Shown: positions 1 through 8,275 of the stretch, piece after piece
Layout of the letters: each line of letters starts with the position of its first letter
How positions within the stretch are numbered: position 1 is the stretch's first letter
DNA from: a virus
IMG/VR virus record: IMGVR_UViG_3300046804_005083
Coordinates: 1 to 64,000 of that record
Direction: 5' to 3' (one strand)
Length of the DNA stretch: 64,000 nucleotides
The notes under the pieces: model-generated
The model's database searches: none
What the model was told of the DNA's origin: nothing
Seen by the model: only the letters and a program-made list of their open reading frames with translations
Translations under genes and position numbers: made by a program

Positions 1-2
1 CT

Positions 3-317
3 GCAGCAATTAAAGAGTATACTCCTTATATTATTAATCGTTGTTTTTCTGGACATATTGATTGTGTTCTCTTTGCAAATGAGATGAATATTCATCACCA
101 TCTTGACAAAGATATGCAATATTCATTTTATCTAAATAGTCTTAGGAAAAGGAAGAGATTTTCTCCCTGGCTCCGTAAGGATAAAGTTACAGACTTAGAA
201 TGTGTCAAACGTTATTATGGTTATAGTAATGAAAAAGCATCTCAAGCTCTGAAGATCCTAAATAAGGAACAAATAAATTTCATTAAAAAACGACTTGACA
301 TTGGAGGAAAAAAATGA
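3..317 (+). CDS. 62: Clamp-loader small subunit gp62 (partial)
   Basis: This is the C-terminal part of the T4-type sliding-clamp loader subunit gp62, which with gp44 loads the gp45 clamp for DNA polymerase. The reading frame is open to the left edge of the window, so the true start lies outside; the ATG at 84 is internal. The call rests on position (directly before regA, as in T4 gene order 44-62-regA-43) and on the Arg/Lys-rich segment SLRKRKRFSPWLRK, where T4 gp62 has a comparable PRGKRYGKW. The stop overlaps the regA start, suggesting translational coupling. Confidence 0.8.
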   Translation, partial: AAIKEYTPYIINRCFSGHIDCVLFANEMNIHHHLDKDMQYSFYLNSLRKRKRFSPWLRKDKVTDLECVKRYYGYSNEKASQALKILNKEQINFIKKRLDIGGKK

Positions 318-751
318 CTACTACGGTAGAACCTACTGTTGAATGGTCTCAAGACCAAATGGTAGAGGTAATTCTTAATGAACCTGATGACTTTCTAAAA
401 GTTCGTGAGACTTTAACTCGTATCGGAGTTGCTTCAAGAAAGGAAAAGAAAATCTATCAATCTTGCCATATTCTTCACAAGCAAGGTAGATATTACATCG
501 TTCATTTTAAAGAACTATTTGCCCTTGATGGCAAACATGCAAATCTTACAGTGAATGATGTTCAAAGACGTAATCGTATTGCTCGTCTTCTTGCGGATTG
601 GGGTTTGATTACTGTTGTAAAACCAGATTCTGTTGCTGATATTGCTCCTCTGAATCAAATCAAAGTTCTTTCTTATAAAGATAAGAGTGATTGGATTCTT
701 GAGCAGAAATATAACATTGGTAAAAAGGGAAAGGTTCAGGAAACCGAATGA
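314..751 (+). CDS. regA: RegA translational repressor
   Basis: RegA binds ribosome-binding sites of early phage mRNAs and represses their translation. The 145-residue protein carries the family core DDFLKVRETLTRIG near the N-terminus followed by YQSCHILHKQGRYYIVHFKE, very close to T4 RegA (122 aa). The extra N-terminal residues before the VILNEPDDF segment make it longer than T4 RegA. ATGA overlap with gp62 and a terminator right after it place it as the last gene of the clamp-loader operon. Confident. Confidence 0.95.
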   Translation: MTTTVEPTVEWSQDQMVEVILNEPDDFLKVRETLTRIGVASRKEKKIYQSCHILHKQGRYYIVHFKELFALDGKHANLTVNDVQRRNRIARLLADWGLITVVKPDSVADIAPLNQIKVLSYKDKSDWILEQKYNIGKKGKVQETE

Positions 752-757
752 TTTTGT

Positions 758-782
758 AGGGAGTTCAACACTCCCTTTTTTT
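758..782 (+). terminator. Rho-independent terminator after regA
   Basis: Stem GGGAGT/ACTCCC with a five-base loop, followed by seven T residues. A TATAAT box lies just downstream at 793-798, before the hsp20 gene, but no convincing -35 element was found at the right distance. Confidence 0.8.
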
Positions 783-858
783 GTATTTGTTGTATAATTA
801 ATATTGGATGCCATAAGGGTCCACAAAACACAAACTCGCTTTAAAAGGAGCTACCATA

Positions 859-1293
859 ATGACTAACATTGCACGTTATACTGCTGCGGATCTTCCTACT
901 CTGATGGATAAGATTACCAAAAACAGTATTGGATTGGATGAATATTTTGATCGTATTTTCAGTCTTCATGAAACGACTTCTAACTATCCTCCATATAATC
1001 TGGTTCAAGTTAGTAATGTAGAATCTAGACTGGAACTTGCACTTGCTGGATTTAAAAAGAATGAAGTATATGTTTACACTCAAGACGGTAAACTGTTTAT
1101 TGAGGGTCAAAAAGAAGATAAGGAAACAGATACCAAGTATGTTCACAAAGGTTTGGCTCAAAGGTCATTTACACGTTCATGGACACTCTCTGACGACACG
1201 GAAGTTAGATCGGTTGATTTTGAAGATGGTCTTTTGACAGTGACTCTTGGTAGAATTGTTCCTGAGCATCATAAGAGAAAAGATTATCTCTAA
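859..1293 (+). CDS. hsp20: Small heat shock protein Hsp20
   Basis: An alpha-crystallin-type small heat shock protein (144 aa), a chaperone that holds unfolded proteins. The alpha-crystallin domain spans about residues 45-135, with the typical strands 'RLELALAGFKKNEVYVYT', 'KLFIEGQ', 'RSFTRSWTL' and the ending 'DGLLTVTLGR'. An AAGGAG ribosome site sits upstream of the ATG. Hsp20 next to regA and gene 43 is the standard arrangement in cyanomyoviruses. Confidence 0.93.
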   Translation: MTNIARYTAADLPTLMDKITKNSIGLDEYFDRIFSLHETTSNYPPYNLVQVSNVESRLELALAGFKKNEVYVYTQDGKLFIEGQKEDKETDTKYVHKGLAQRSFTRSWTLSDDTEVRSVDFEDGLLTVTLGRIVPEHHKRKDYL

Positions 1294-1305
1294 ATAAAAA
1301 TAAAA

Positions 1306-1467
1306 ATGAAAACTTTCCAGGAATTTGTTTCTATTATTAAAGAAATGAAAGGTGATTATGGATCTGGAGTTAAACCATCAAAACCAAAATGTGGTTCAGA
1401 AGGAACCACATCATATGCGATGCTTCCTGGAAAGAAAGTTTGCAAGTTTCACAGAAAACGTGAGTGA
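1306..1467 (+). CDS. Small protein with capsid-targeting-like N-terminus
   Basis: A 53-residue ORF starting MKTFQEFVSIIKEM, followed by a Lys/Gly-rich body with two Cys (PKCGSEG...KVCKFH). The first seven residues resemble the capsid targeting sequence of T4 internal proteins (MKTYQEFIAE), and the gene at 20378 in this window starts with the same MKTFQEF. A CTAAATAA motif resembling a late promoter covers the end of hsp20. I infer a late gene whose small product may be packaged; function unknown. Confidence 0.55.
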   Translation: MKTFQEFVSIIKEMKGDYGSGVKPSKPKCGSEGTTSYAMLPGKKVCKFHRKRE

Positions 1468-1494
1468 TAAATAAAATTGAATATCGTCGGCGCA

Positions 1495-1536
1495 GAGGAG
1501 CACCTGGCAAAAACCAGGTTGACTCCTCCTTTTTTT
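1495..1536 (+). terminator. Two-storey terminator hairpin
   Basis: GAGGAG pairs with CTCCTC enclosing a second stem ACCTGG/CCAGGT, followed by a T run. The -35 box of the next promoter (TTGACT) is built into the 3' side of this hairpin. Confidence 0.8.
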
Positions 1537-1547
1537 GTTGCTAGAAT
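1519..1547 (+). promoter_or_regulatory. Sigma70-type promoter TTGACT-N17-TAGAAT
   Basis: TTGACT at 1519-1524 and TAGAAT at 1542-1547 with the ideal 17-base spacer, just upstream of the gene at 1569. The -35 overlaps the terminator stem, giving a combined terminator and promoter. Confidence 0.7.
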
Positions 1548-1568
1548 AGTAGGAGGCACGGAGTAAAA

Positions 1569-1964
1569 ATGACTGTAAAACTGGTTTTGTTAAAATCTGG
1601 AGAAGATATTATTACAGATCTTCAAGAAATGGTTATTCCTGTAAAAAATCAAGAAGAAATTGAGGAAAAGGTTGTTGGATATTTCTTCAATAAACCTTGT
1701 ATTATAAGCATGAAATCTCCAGAAATTATTGTAGAAACTGATGATATGCCAGCACAAAATAAGATAGAAATTAAATTGAGTCCATGGATTCCTCTATCTA
1801 AAAGTGCTAAAGTTCCAGTTCCACCAGATTGGGTTGTCACTATTGTGGACCCTATTGATAAAGTTAAAGAAATGTATGAAAATCAAGTATTAGAGACTGA
1901 AAAAAATGAAACCAATCAAGATATTAGTATTGACCAACAATCTGATTCTGATCAGTCAGATTGA
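1569..1964 (+). CDS. Conserved cyanophage protein, unknown function
   Basis: A 131-residue acidic protein (MTVKLVLLKSGEDIITDLQEM..., SPWIPLSKSAKVPVPPDWVV). I recognise it as a protein commonly found between hsp20 and gene 43 in T4-like cyanophages, but no enzymatic motif is visible. Residues 1-110 look folded, mostly beta-strand; the tail is Asp/Ser/Gln-rich and probably disordered. An AGGAGG ribosome site precedes the start at close spacing. Confidence 0.75.
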   Translation: MTVKLVLLKSGEDIITDLQEMVIPVKNQEEIEEKVVGYFFNKPCIISMKSPEIIVETDDMPAQNKIEIKLSPWIPLSKSAKVPVPPDWVVTIVDPIDKVKEMYENQVLETEKNETNQDISIDQQSDSDQSD

Positions 1965-2163
1965 AGAAGTTTCTTCCGAACTTGGAGAACCTGATTGTAA
2001 ATTAATTAAACCTTTTGTAATTGGAAAGGAAAGGACATTGGAACCTTTTCTATGCGAATATACTAAACAGGACACATTTATGATGAGTTCTGATAAGATT
2101 CTTACACTTGCTACTGCAACTCCAACTCTTCTTGAAAAATACGAGGACTTAATTAAAGAATGA
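1906..2163 (+). CDS. Small conserved protein before gene 43
   Basis: An 85-residue ORF with a recognisable conserved body, EPDCKLIKPFVIGKERTLEPF and FMMSSDKILTL, seen in the same place in related cyanophages. The only ATG upstream of the conserved part is at 1906, which gives a 59-base out-of-frame overlap with the previous gene; the true start may be a non-ATG codon further right. The stop overlaps the gene 43 start (ATGA). Function unknown. Confidence 0.6.
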   Translation: MKPIKILVLTNNLILISQIEEVSSELGEPDCKLIKPFVIGKERTLEPFLCEYTKQDTFMMSSDKILTLATATPTLLEKYEDLIKE

Positions 2164-4655
2164 GATTTTATACTAATGTCCAGATGATTGGAAATCAATT
2201 TCTGGTTCGTGGATATGAAAATGGCAAACACGTCATGTTTAAAGAAGAGTACTTTCCTACTCTTTTTGTAAAATCAAATAAACCGACAAAATATAAAACA
2301 CTTGAGGGTGAATTTGTAGAAGCAGTTAATCCAGGTACAGTTCGGGATTGTCGTGATTTTTACAAAAAATATGATTCTGTAGATAACTTTAAAATCTATG
2401 GAAATGACAGATACATCTATCAATATATTTCTGATAAGTATCCTGACGATGAAATTAAGTTTGACATTAGTAAAATTAAACTAGCAACACTAGACATTGA
2501 GGTAGCATCGGAGAATGGATTTCCAGATCCTAAAAACTGCGATGAAGAAATTCTTTTGATTACTATTCAAGATTATAATACGAAGAAAATTACAACTTGG
2601 GGTACTAAACCCTATCAAAATACTAGAGAAGATGTAAAGTATATCTATTGCGAATCCGAGTATGCACTTTTAAATTCTTTCCTTCATACTTGGGAAAATA
2701 ATATCCCAGAAGTCATTACTGGGTGGAATATTCAATTCTATGATATTCCTTATATTTGTGGAAGATTGACAAAAGTTCTTGGAGAAAAACGAATGAAAAG
2801 TTTTTCTCCATGGGGACTTGTGACTGAAAATGAAGTCTGGGCAAACAATAGGCAGCAGATATGTATGGATGTTGGGGGTATTACTCAACTAGATTATCTT
2901 GATCTTTATAAGAAATTTACTTATACTGCACAAGAAACATATCGTCTTGACCATATTGCTTCAGTAGAACTTGGACAGAAAAAGCTTGATCACTCTGAGT
3001 TTGATACTTTCAAAGATTTCTACACTAAGGGTTGGAAAAAATTCGTAGACTATAACATCGTTGACGTAGAACTTGTTGACCGTTTGGAAGACAAGATGAA
3101 ACTGATTGAACTTGCGATTACGATGGCATATGACGCAAAGGTCAACTTTGCTGATGTGTTCTATCAAGTTCGTATGTGGGATAATATTATCTACACGTAT
3201 TTAAAGAAACGAGATATTGTTATTCCCCCTAAGGATAAATCGGAAAAGAGTGAAAAGTATGCTGGTGCATATGTAAAGGAACCTATTCCTGGAGTTTATG
3301 ATTGGGTTGTGAGTTTTGACTTGAACTCACTATATCCTCATTTGATCATGCAATATAATATTAGCCCAGAAACCTTGATGGACGAAAGGCACCCATCCGT
3401 AAATGTGGATAAAATTCTAAACAAACAGATTACCTTTGAAATGTATAAGGATTATGCTGTATGTGCTAATGGGGCAATGTTCCGCAAAGATGTTCGTGGA
3501 TTTCTTCCTGAGTTGATGGAGAAGATCTACAATGAACGTGTCATTTTCAAAAAGAAAATGCTTGCTGCTGAGCAAGAGTATGAGAAGACAAAGAACAAGC
3601 AGTTAGTAAAAGAGATTGCACGGTGCAATAATATTCAGATGGCACGTAAGATTCAACTTAACTCTGCTTATGGTGCTATTGGTAATCAGTATTTTCGTTA
3701 TTACAAACTAGAAAATGCTGAAGCAATTACTCTTTCTGGGCAGGTATCCATTCAATGGATCATGAATAAGATGAATTCTTATTTGAATAAAATTCTTAAG
3801 ACAGGAAATGTAGATTATGTTATTGCTTCTGATACCGACTCTCTTTATGTTAATATGGGTCCTCTGGTTGAGAGTGTATTCAAGGGAAGAGAGAAAACTA
3901 CTGAAAGCATTGTCTCATTCCTTGATAAGGTCTGTCAGATGGAATTTGAAAAGTATATTGAAAGTTCTTACCAAGAATTGGCTGAGTATGTAAATGCCTA
4001 TGATCAGAAAATGTTCATGAAACGTGAATGTATTTCTGAACGTGGAATTTGGACAGCAAAGAAAAGATATATTTTAAGTGTCTGGGACAGTGAAGGTGTT
4101 CGTTATGAAGAACCTAAACTAAAGATCAAAGGTATTGAAGCAATCAAATCATCTACTCCTGCTCCTTGTAGGAAAATGTTGAAAGATTCATTTAAGATTA
4201 TGATGACTGGAACTGAAACTGATATGATCAATTATATTGATAAATGCAGATCGGAATTTAATAAATTCCCTCCAGAAGACATTTCATTTCCTCGATCAGC
4301 TTCAGATGTTCGTAAATATCAATCTTCTTCTGACATATATTCAAAAGGAACTCCAATACATATCAGGGGATGTATCTTGTTCAATCATTATATTAAGGAC
4401 AAAAAACTAACAAAGAAATATTCTTTGATTCAGAATGGAGAAAAGATCAAGTTTTGCTATCTTAAGAAACCAAATCCAATTCATGAGAATGTAATCTCTT
4501 TCATTCAAGATTTTCCAAAAGAACTTGCCATAACTCAATATGTTGATTATGATACGCAGTTTGAGAAGGGATTTCTTGAACCACTTAAAACAATTCTAAA
4601 TGCAATTGGATGGAATTGTGAAAGAAAAATGACCCTTGATTCTTTCTTCATGTGA
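2160..4655 (+). CDS. 43: DNA polymerase gp43 (family B)
   Basis: The replicative phage DNA polymerase with 3'-5' proofreading, 831 residues. Exonuclease motif I is LDIEVASE (Asp112 and Glu114). Polymerase motif A is FDLNSLYPHLI (Asp387), motif B is KIQLNSAYGAIGNQY near residue 500, and motif C is SDTDSLYV (Asp558 and Asp560). The C-terminal hydrophobic tail LDSFFM is a likely clamp-binding peptide, as in T4 gp43. Unlike gene 41, this gene is intact, with no intein. Confidence 0.98.
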   Translation: MRFYTNVQMIGNQFLVRGYENGKHVMFKEEYFPTLFVKSNKPTKYKTLEGEFVEAVNPGTVRDCRDFYKKYDSVDNFKIYGNDRYIYQYISDKYPDDEIKFDISKIKLATLDIEVASENGFPDPKNCDEEILLITIQDYNTKKITTWGTKPYQNTREDVKYIYCESEYALLNSFLHTWENNIPEVITGWNIQFYDIPYICGRLTKVLGEKRMKSFSPWGLVTENEVWANNRQQICMDVGGITQLDYLDLYKKFTYTAQETYRLDHIASVELGQKKLDHSEFDTFKDFYTKGWKKFVDYNIVDVELVDRLEDKMKLIELAITMAYDAKVNFADVFYQVRMWDNIIYTYLKKRDIVIPPKDKSEKSEKYAGAYVKEPIPGVYDWVVSFDLNSLYPHLIMQYNISPETLMDERHPSVNVDKILNKQITFEMYKDYAVCANGAMFRKDVRGFLPELMEKIYNERVIFKKKMLAAEQEYEKTKNKQLVKEIARCNNIQMARKIQLNSAYGAIGNQYFRYYKLENAEAITLSGQVSIQWIMNKMNSYLNKILKTGNVDYVIASDTDSLYVNMGPLVESVFKGREKTTESIVSFLDKVCQMEFEKYIESSYQELAEYVNAYDQKMFMKRECISERGIWTAKKRYILSVWDSEGVRYEEPKLKIKGIEAIKSSTPAPCRKMLKDSFKIMMTGTETDMINYIDKCRSEFNKFPPEDISFPRSASDVRKYQSSSDIYSKGTPIHIRGCILFNHYIKDKKLTKKYSLIQNGEKIKFCYLKKPNPIHENVISFIQDFPKELAITQYVDYDTQFEKGFLEPLKTILNAIGWNCERKMTLDSFFM

Positions 4656-4664
4656 TGTTATACT
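4636..4664 (+). promoter_or_regulatory. Promoter for uvsX (TTGATT-N17-TATACT)
   Basis: TTGATT at 4636-4641 and TATACT at 4659-4664, 17 bases apart, straddling the end of gene 43 about 20 bases before the uvsX start. Confidence 0.55.
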
Positions 4665-4685
4665 GATTTTATAGGTAAAAATTTT

Positions 4686-5693
4686 ATGGATTTTCTTAAA
4701 GACATTGTAAAAGAAATTGGTGACGATTACACCAAACTCGCATCTGACATTGATGAAACAGAAACTTATGTTGACACAGGTTCGTATATTTTTAATGCAC
4801 TGGTTTCAGGTAGTATTTTTGGTGGTGTATCTGGGAATAAGATTACTGCTATTGCTGGAGAGTCTTCTACTGGAAAGACTTTCTTCAGCCTCGCCGTTGT
4901 TAAGAATTTTCTTAATAATAATCCCGATGGTTATTGTCTCTACTTTGATACTGAGGCTGCCATTACTAAATCTCTCTTAGAAAGTCGTGGAGTTGACACA
5001 TCAAGGATTGTTGTGGTTAACGTTGTCACTGTAGAAGAGTTTCGCACTAAGGCACTTAAAGCGGTTGATCTTTATATGAAGAAACCTGAGGAAGAACGTA
5101 GTCCGTGCATGTTCGTTCTTGATTCTTTGGGGATGCTCTCTACAAGTAAAGAAATTAATGATGCACTGAATGAAAAGGAAGTTAGAGATATGACTAAATC
5201 TCAACTTATTAAAGGTGCTTTCCGAATGCTAACACTTAAACTAGGTCAAGCAAATGTTCCACTTATTGTCACAAATCATACATACGATGTCATCGGAGCT
5301 TACGTACCAACGAAAGAAATGGGAGGAGGTTCTGGACTCAAATACGCAGCAAGTACGATCATTTATCTCAGCAAAAAGAAAGAAAAAGATGGAACAGAAG
5401 TGGTCGGAAATATTATCAAGGCTAAGACTGCTAAATCACGTCTGAGTAAAGAAAACAAAGATGTAGAAATTCGTTTGTTTTATGATGAACGTGGTCTTGA
5501 TCGTTATTATGGTCTTCTTGAACTTGGTGAAATTGGTGGACTATGGAAAAATGTAGCAGGACGTTATGAGATTGATGGTAAAAAACTTTATGCTAAACAG
5601 ATTCTGAAAGAACCTGAAGTATATTTCACTGAAGAAGTAATGCAACAATTGGACGAAATCGCACGTAAGGAATTTAGTTATGGAGAAAGTTGA
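4686..5693 (+). CDS. uvsX: UvsX RecA-like recombinase
   Basis: Phage RecA homologue for strand exchange and recombination-dependent replication (335 aa; T4 UvsX is about 390). The Walker A motif GESSTGKT is at residues 58-65; Walker B is the CMFVLDSLGML segment; the DNA-binding loop region includes VTNHTYDV. The stop overlaps the start of gene 41 by 14 bases, so the two are probably co-translated. Confidence 0.95.
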   Translation: MDFLKDIVKEIGDDYTKLASDIDETETYVDTGSYIFNALVSGSIFGGVSGNKITAIAGESSTGKTFFSLAVVKNFLNNNPDGYCLYFDTEAAITKSLLESRGVDTSRIVVVNVVTVEEFRTKALKAVDLYMKKPEEERSPCMFVLDSLGMLSTSKEINDALNEKEVRDMTKSQLIKGAFRMLTLKLGQANVPLIVTNHTYDVIGAYVPTKEMGGGSGLKYAASTIIYLSKKKEKDGTEVVGNIIKAKTAKSRLSKENKDVEIRLFYDERGLDRYYGLLELGEIGGLWKNVAGRYEIDGKKLYAKQILKEPEVYFTEEVMQQLDEIARKEFSYGES

Positions 5694-7011
5694 GTTTCTA
5701 ATTCTTAGAAACCTATTGCATAATGAGGAGTTTATTAGGAAAGTACTTCCATTTTTAAAATCAGAATATTTTGAAGATCAAAATCAAAAAATTGTATTTG
5801 AAGAGATTTCTTCTTTTGTTCAACAATACAACCAACTAGCAACTAAAGAAGTTCTTTTTATTGAAGTAGAAAAAAGAAAAGACATCAACGAATCTTCTTT
5901 TAAAGAAGTTTCTCATTTAATTGATTGTTTGGACAACGTTGTAGTTGAATTAGAATGGTTGACAACTACAACAGAAAAGTGGTGTCGTGACCGTGCCATT
6001 TATTTGGCATTGATGGAATCTATTCATATTGCTGATGGCAAGGATGAAAAGAAAAGTAGAGATAGTATTCCTTCAATTCTTTCTGATGCACTTGCAGTAA
6101 GTTTTGATAATCATGTTGGACATGATTATTTGCTTGATTATGAAAAAAGATATGAAGCATATCATAAAAAGGAGGATAAAATTGAATTTGATCTGGAATA
6201 CTTTAACAAAATTACCAAAGGTGGTCTCCCTAACAAAACTCTTAATATCGCTCTTGCTGGTACGGGTGTCGGCAAATCTCTATTCATGTGCCACGTTGCT
6301 AGCTCCGTCTTGTTGCAAGGACGGAACGTTTTGTACATTACGTTGGAAATGGCGGAAGAACGAATTGCTGAACGAATTGACGCAAATCTCTTGAATGTTC
6401 CTATTCAAGATATTGTAGATTTGCCAAAACAAATGTTTGAGAACAAGGTCAACAACCTTGCAAAGAAAACTCAAGGATCACTTATAATTAAGGAATATCC
6501 AACTGCTTCAGCACATGCAGGACATTTTAAAGCACTTCTTAATGAACTTGCACTTAAGAAGTCATTTAGACCTGATATTATTTTTATTGATTACCTTAAT
6601 ATTTGTGCTTCCTCTAGGTATAAGGGAAATCTTTCTGTTAATTCTTATTCGTATATTAAAGCAATTGCAGAGGAACTTAGAGGACTCGCCGTGGAGTTTA
6701 ATGTCCCGATTGTCTCCGCTACTCAGACCACTCGTTCAGGGTATTGCTTGGACTTGAAAACACAAGTTCAAACACCGCAAGGTATGAAAGAACTTTCAAA
6801 TATTCAAGTTGGAGATTTGGTGCTTTCTAATACTGGTTATAATGAAGTTCTAAATGTCTTTCCAAAATCTAAAAAGAAATCTTATAAGATTACTTTGGAT
6901 GATGGTAAAGAAATCATTTGTAGTGAAGAACATTTGTTCCCAACTCAAAATGGTGAAGTGAATATCAAAGGGGGTTTGAAAGAAGGTATGTGTCTTTATG
7001 TAAAGGAATAG
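5680..7011 (+). CDS. 41: gp41 helicase N-extein fused to N-half of split intein
   Basis: Residues 1-355 are the N-terminal part of the replicative DnaB-like helicase gp41 (Walker A AGTGVGKS at 193-200, Walker B IIFIDYLN). At Cys356 (TTRSGY followed by CLDL) an intein begins: residues 356-443 carry block A (CLDLKTQV, with VGDLVLSN) and block B (EEHLFPT), ending at a stop after 88 intein residues. The rest of the intein and the helicase lie at 8276-8698. Protein trans-splicing would join 355 + 103 residues into a 458-residue helicase, close to T4 gp41 (475). The intein half looks nearly identical to the published gp41-1 N-intein, judged from memory. Confidence 0.95.
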   Translation: MEKVEFLILRNLLHNEEFIRKVLPFLKSEYFEDQNQKIVFEEISSFVQQYNQLATKEVLFIEVEKRKDINESSFKEVSHLIDCLDNVVVELEWLTTTTEKWCRDRAIYLALMESIHIADGKDEKKSRDSIPSILSDALAVSFDNHVGHDYLLDYEKRYEAYHKKEDKIEFDLEYFNKITKGGLPNKTLNIALAGTGVGKSLFMCHVASSVLLQGRNVLYITLEMAEERIAERIDANLLNVPIQDIVDLPKQMFENKVNNLAKKTQGSLIIKEYPTASAHAGHFKALLNELALKKSFRPDIIFIDYLNICASSRYKGNLSVNSYSYIKAIAEELRGLAVEFNVPIVSATQTTRSGYCLDLKTQVQTPQGMKELSNIQVGDLVLSNTGYNEVLNVFPKSKKKSYKITLDDGKEIICSEEHLFPTQNGEVNIKGGLKEGMCLYVKE

Positions 7012-7031
7012 TATGTGTAAGTTCTACTTCT

Positions 7032-7039
7032 TATAAATA
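7032..7039 (+). promoter_or_regulatory. Late promoter motif TATAAATA
   Basis: T4-type late promoter box about 22 bases before the start of the GIY-YIG gene inserted in gene 41. Confidence 0.55.
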
Positions 7040-7060
7040 ATAGTAGTATAACTTACTGAT

Positions 7061-7726
7061 ATGAAAGTAAAGATTTATTTGATTACCAACACAGCAGTCA
7101 ATCCACATATGTATTATGTTGGATTGACTAAAAATGAATTAAATAGAAGATTACAAGAACATATTACTCTTGGAAGGCACGAAGGAAATAAACTTCTGTC
7201 TGATGCTATTATTGAATATGGTAAAAGAAACTTTACTATTGAGGTAATAGAAGAAGTTGATGAGAGTGAAGCAAGAATAAAAGAAGATTATTATATTCGC
7301 AAATATAAATCTCATTATAGAGATGGGTGTGGATATAATATGAAATATGAAACTTGCAATCATGAGAAACACTATCACGGAGCAAATCAAGAACTAATAG
7401 AAGAGAATATTAGAAATGGTAGGGTGTGGAACTATGGAATAAGTTTTTCTACACAATCAAAAGAAAAAATGAGAAAAACTAAAAAACATAGATACTCTCT
7501 TGGTCTTTATACTAAATTTAATACAAACCATACACAAGAAACAAAAGATAAAATATCAGAAAGTAAAAGAGGACAAAAACTTACAGAGGAACATAAAAAT
7601 AATATTTCTAAATCTTCTGTTGGTAGAACTTGGATTTATAATCCAGAGTTAGATGAAAGAAAGTTTGTAAAACAGGATGAGTTGGAAATGTTCTTGGAAA
7701 GTGGTTGGAAGAAAGGTAGGTTATAA
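7061..7726 (+). CDS. GIY-YIG homing endonuclease in the split gene 41
   Basis: A 221-residue freestanding homing endonuclease. The GIY-YIG domain is at residues 1-90: 'YLITNTAV' then 'MYYVGLTKNELNRRLQEH', the catalytic Arg being in NRRLQEH, with a downstream Glu. The C-terminal half has NUMOD3-like repeats of the type QSKEKMRKTKKHR, ETKDKISESKRGQKL and EEHKNNISKSS, which bind DNA. It sits between the two halves of the intein-split gp41 gene with its own late promoter, and probably drove or maintains the fracture. Confidence 0.9.
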   Translation: MKVKIYLITNTAVNPHMYYVGLTKNELNRRLQEHITLGRHEGNKLLSDAIIEYGKRNFTIEVIEEVDESEARIKEDYYIRKYKSHYRDGCGYNMKYETCNHEKHYHGANQELIEENIRNGRVWNYGISFSTQSKEKMRKTKKHRYSLGLYTKFNTNHTQETKDKISESKRGQKLTEEHKNNISKSSVGRTWIYNPELDERKFVKQDELEMFLESGWKKGRL

Positions 7727-7729
7727 ATA
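7722..7729 (+). promoter_or_regulatory. Late promoter motif TATAAATA
   Basis: Overlaps the stop codon of the GIY-YIG gene and lies about 23 bases before the virion-like gene at 7752. Confidence 0.55.
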
Positions 7730-7751
7730 AACTTATAGTGTAAAAAAAAAG

Positions 7752-8195
7752 ATGGACGCACAAAATTTTCGTGGGATTCAAGAAGCATATATGGAAGTTG
7801 TTAGTAACAATAATGAGTTGAGTGAAATGTCTTATAAAAAACTTCCTGTCGGCAAAATGATGAGAAAAGTTGAATATAGGGCAGAAAGAGAAGCAGATAC
7901 GAGAGCAGATGCAGAAACAGCAGACACAACTGCTTTTATGAGTCATAATCGGGCATTAAGAGCACACAAACGCGCAGAAAGAAATAAAGAAAGAAGCAAT
8001 AGAATGATAAATGTTGCTGATACTCATAGTAAGAAAGCAGCAAAGGCAAAATCAAAACTTAAAAAAGAACAAGTAGACCTATACGACATCATTCTTTCGC
8101 ACCTTCTTGATGAAGGATATGCTGAAACACCAGAAGCAGCAGAAGCAATTATGGTGAATATGAGTGAAGAGTGGAGAGATAGTATTATTGGTTGA
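7752..8195 (+). CDS. Virion-like protein with YAETxEAAExIMVNMSEEWR module
   Basis: A 147-residue charged, helical protein. The N-terminus (MDAQNFRGIQEAYMEVV) resembles that of the structural protein at 9860 (MDSKEIRGLCEAYSAVY), and the C-terminal module YAETPEAAEAIMVNMSEEWR is shared with it. The middle is rich in Ala, Arg and Lys and probably forms long helices. A late promoter precedes it and a strong terminator follows. I infer a capsid-associated protein. It is an unusual passenger between the two halves of gene 41. Confidence 0.7.
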   Translation: MDAQNFRGIQEAYMEVVSNNNELSEMSYKKLPVGKMMRKVEYRAEREADTRADAETADTTAFMSHNRALRAHKRAERNKERSNRMINVADTHSKKAAKAKSKLKKEQVDLYDIILSHLLDEGYAETPEAAEAIMVNMSEEWRDSIIG

Positions 8196-8216
8196 TAAAA
8201 TCATAAAATCTTTCTC

Positions 8217-8249
8217 AACCACTCACCTTGCTTTTGGTGAGTGGTTTTG
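8217..8249 (+). terminator. Strong terminator hairpin before the gp41 C-half
   Basis: Perfect 11-base stem AACCACTCACC/GGTGAGTGGTT with an eight-base loop, followed by T-rich sequence. It insulates the gp41 C-terminal gene from late transcription of the inserted genes. Confidence 0.8.
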
Positions 8250-8256
8250 TTATAAT
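8228..8256 (+). promoter_or_regulatory. Promoter for the gp41 C-half (TTGCTT-N17-TATAAT)
   Basis: A consensus TATAAT at 8251-8256 follows, at 17 bases, a weaker TTGCTT box that lies in the loop of the terminator hairpin. The gp41 C-half thus appears to have its own promoter. Confidence 0.5.
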
Positions 8257-8275
8257 GTGAATAGGTAAAAACTCT

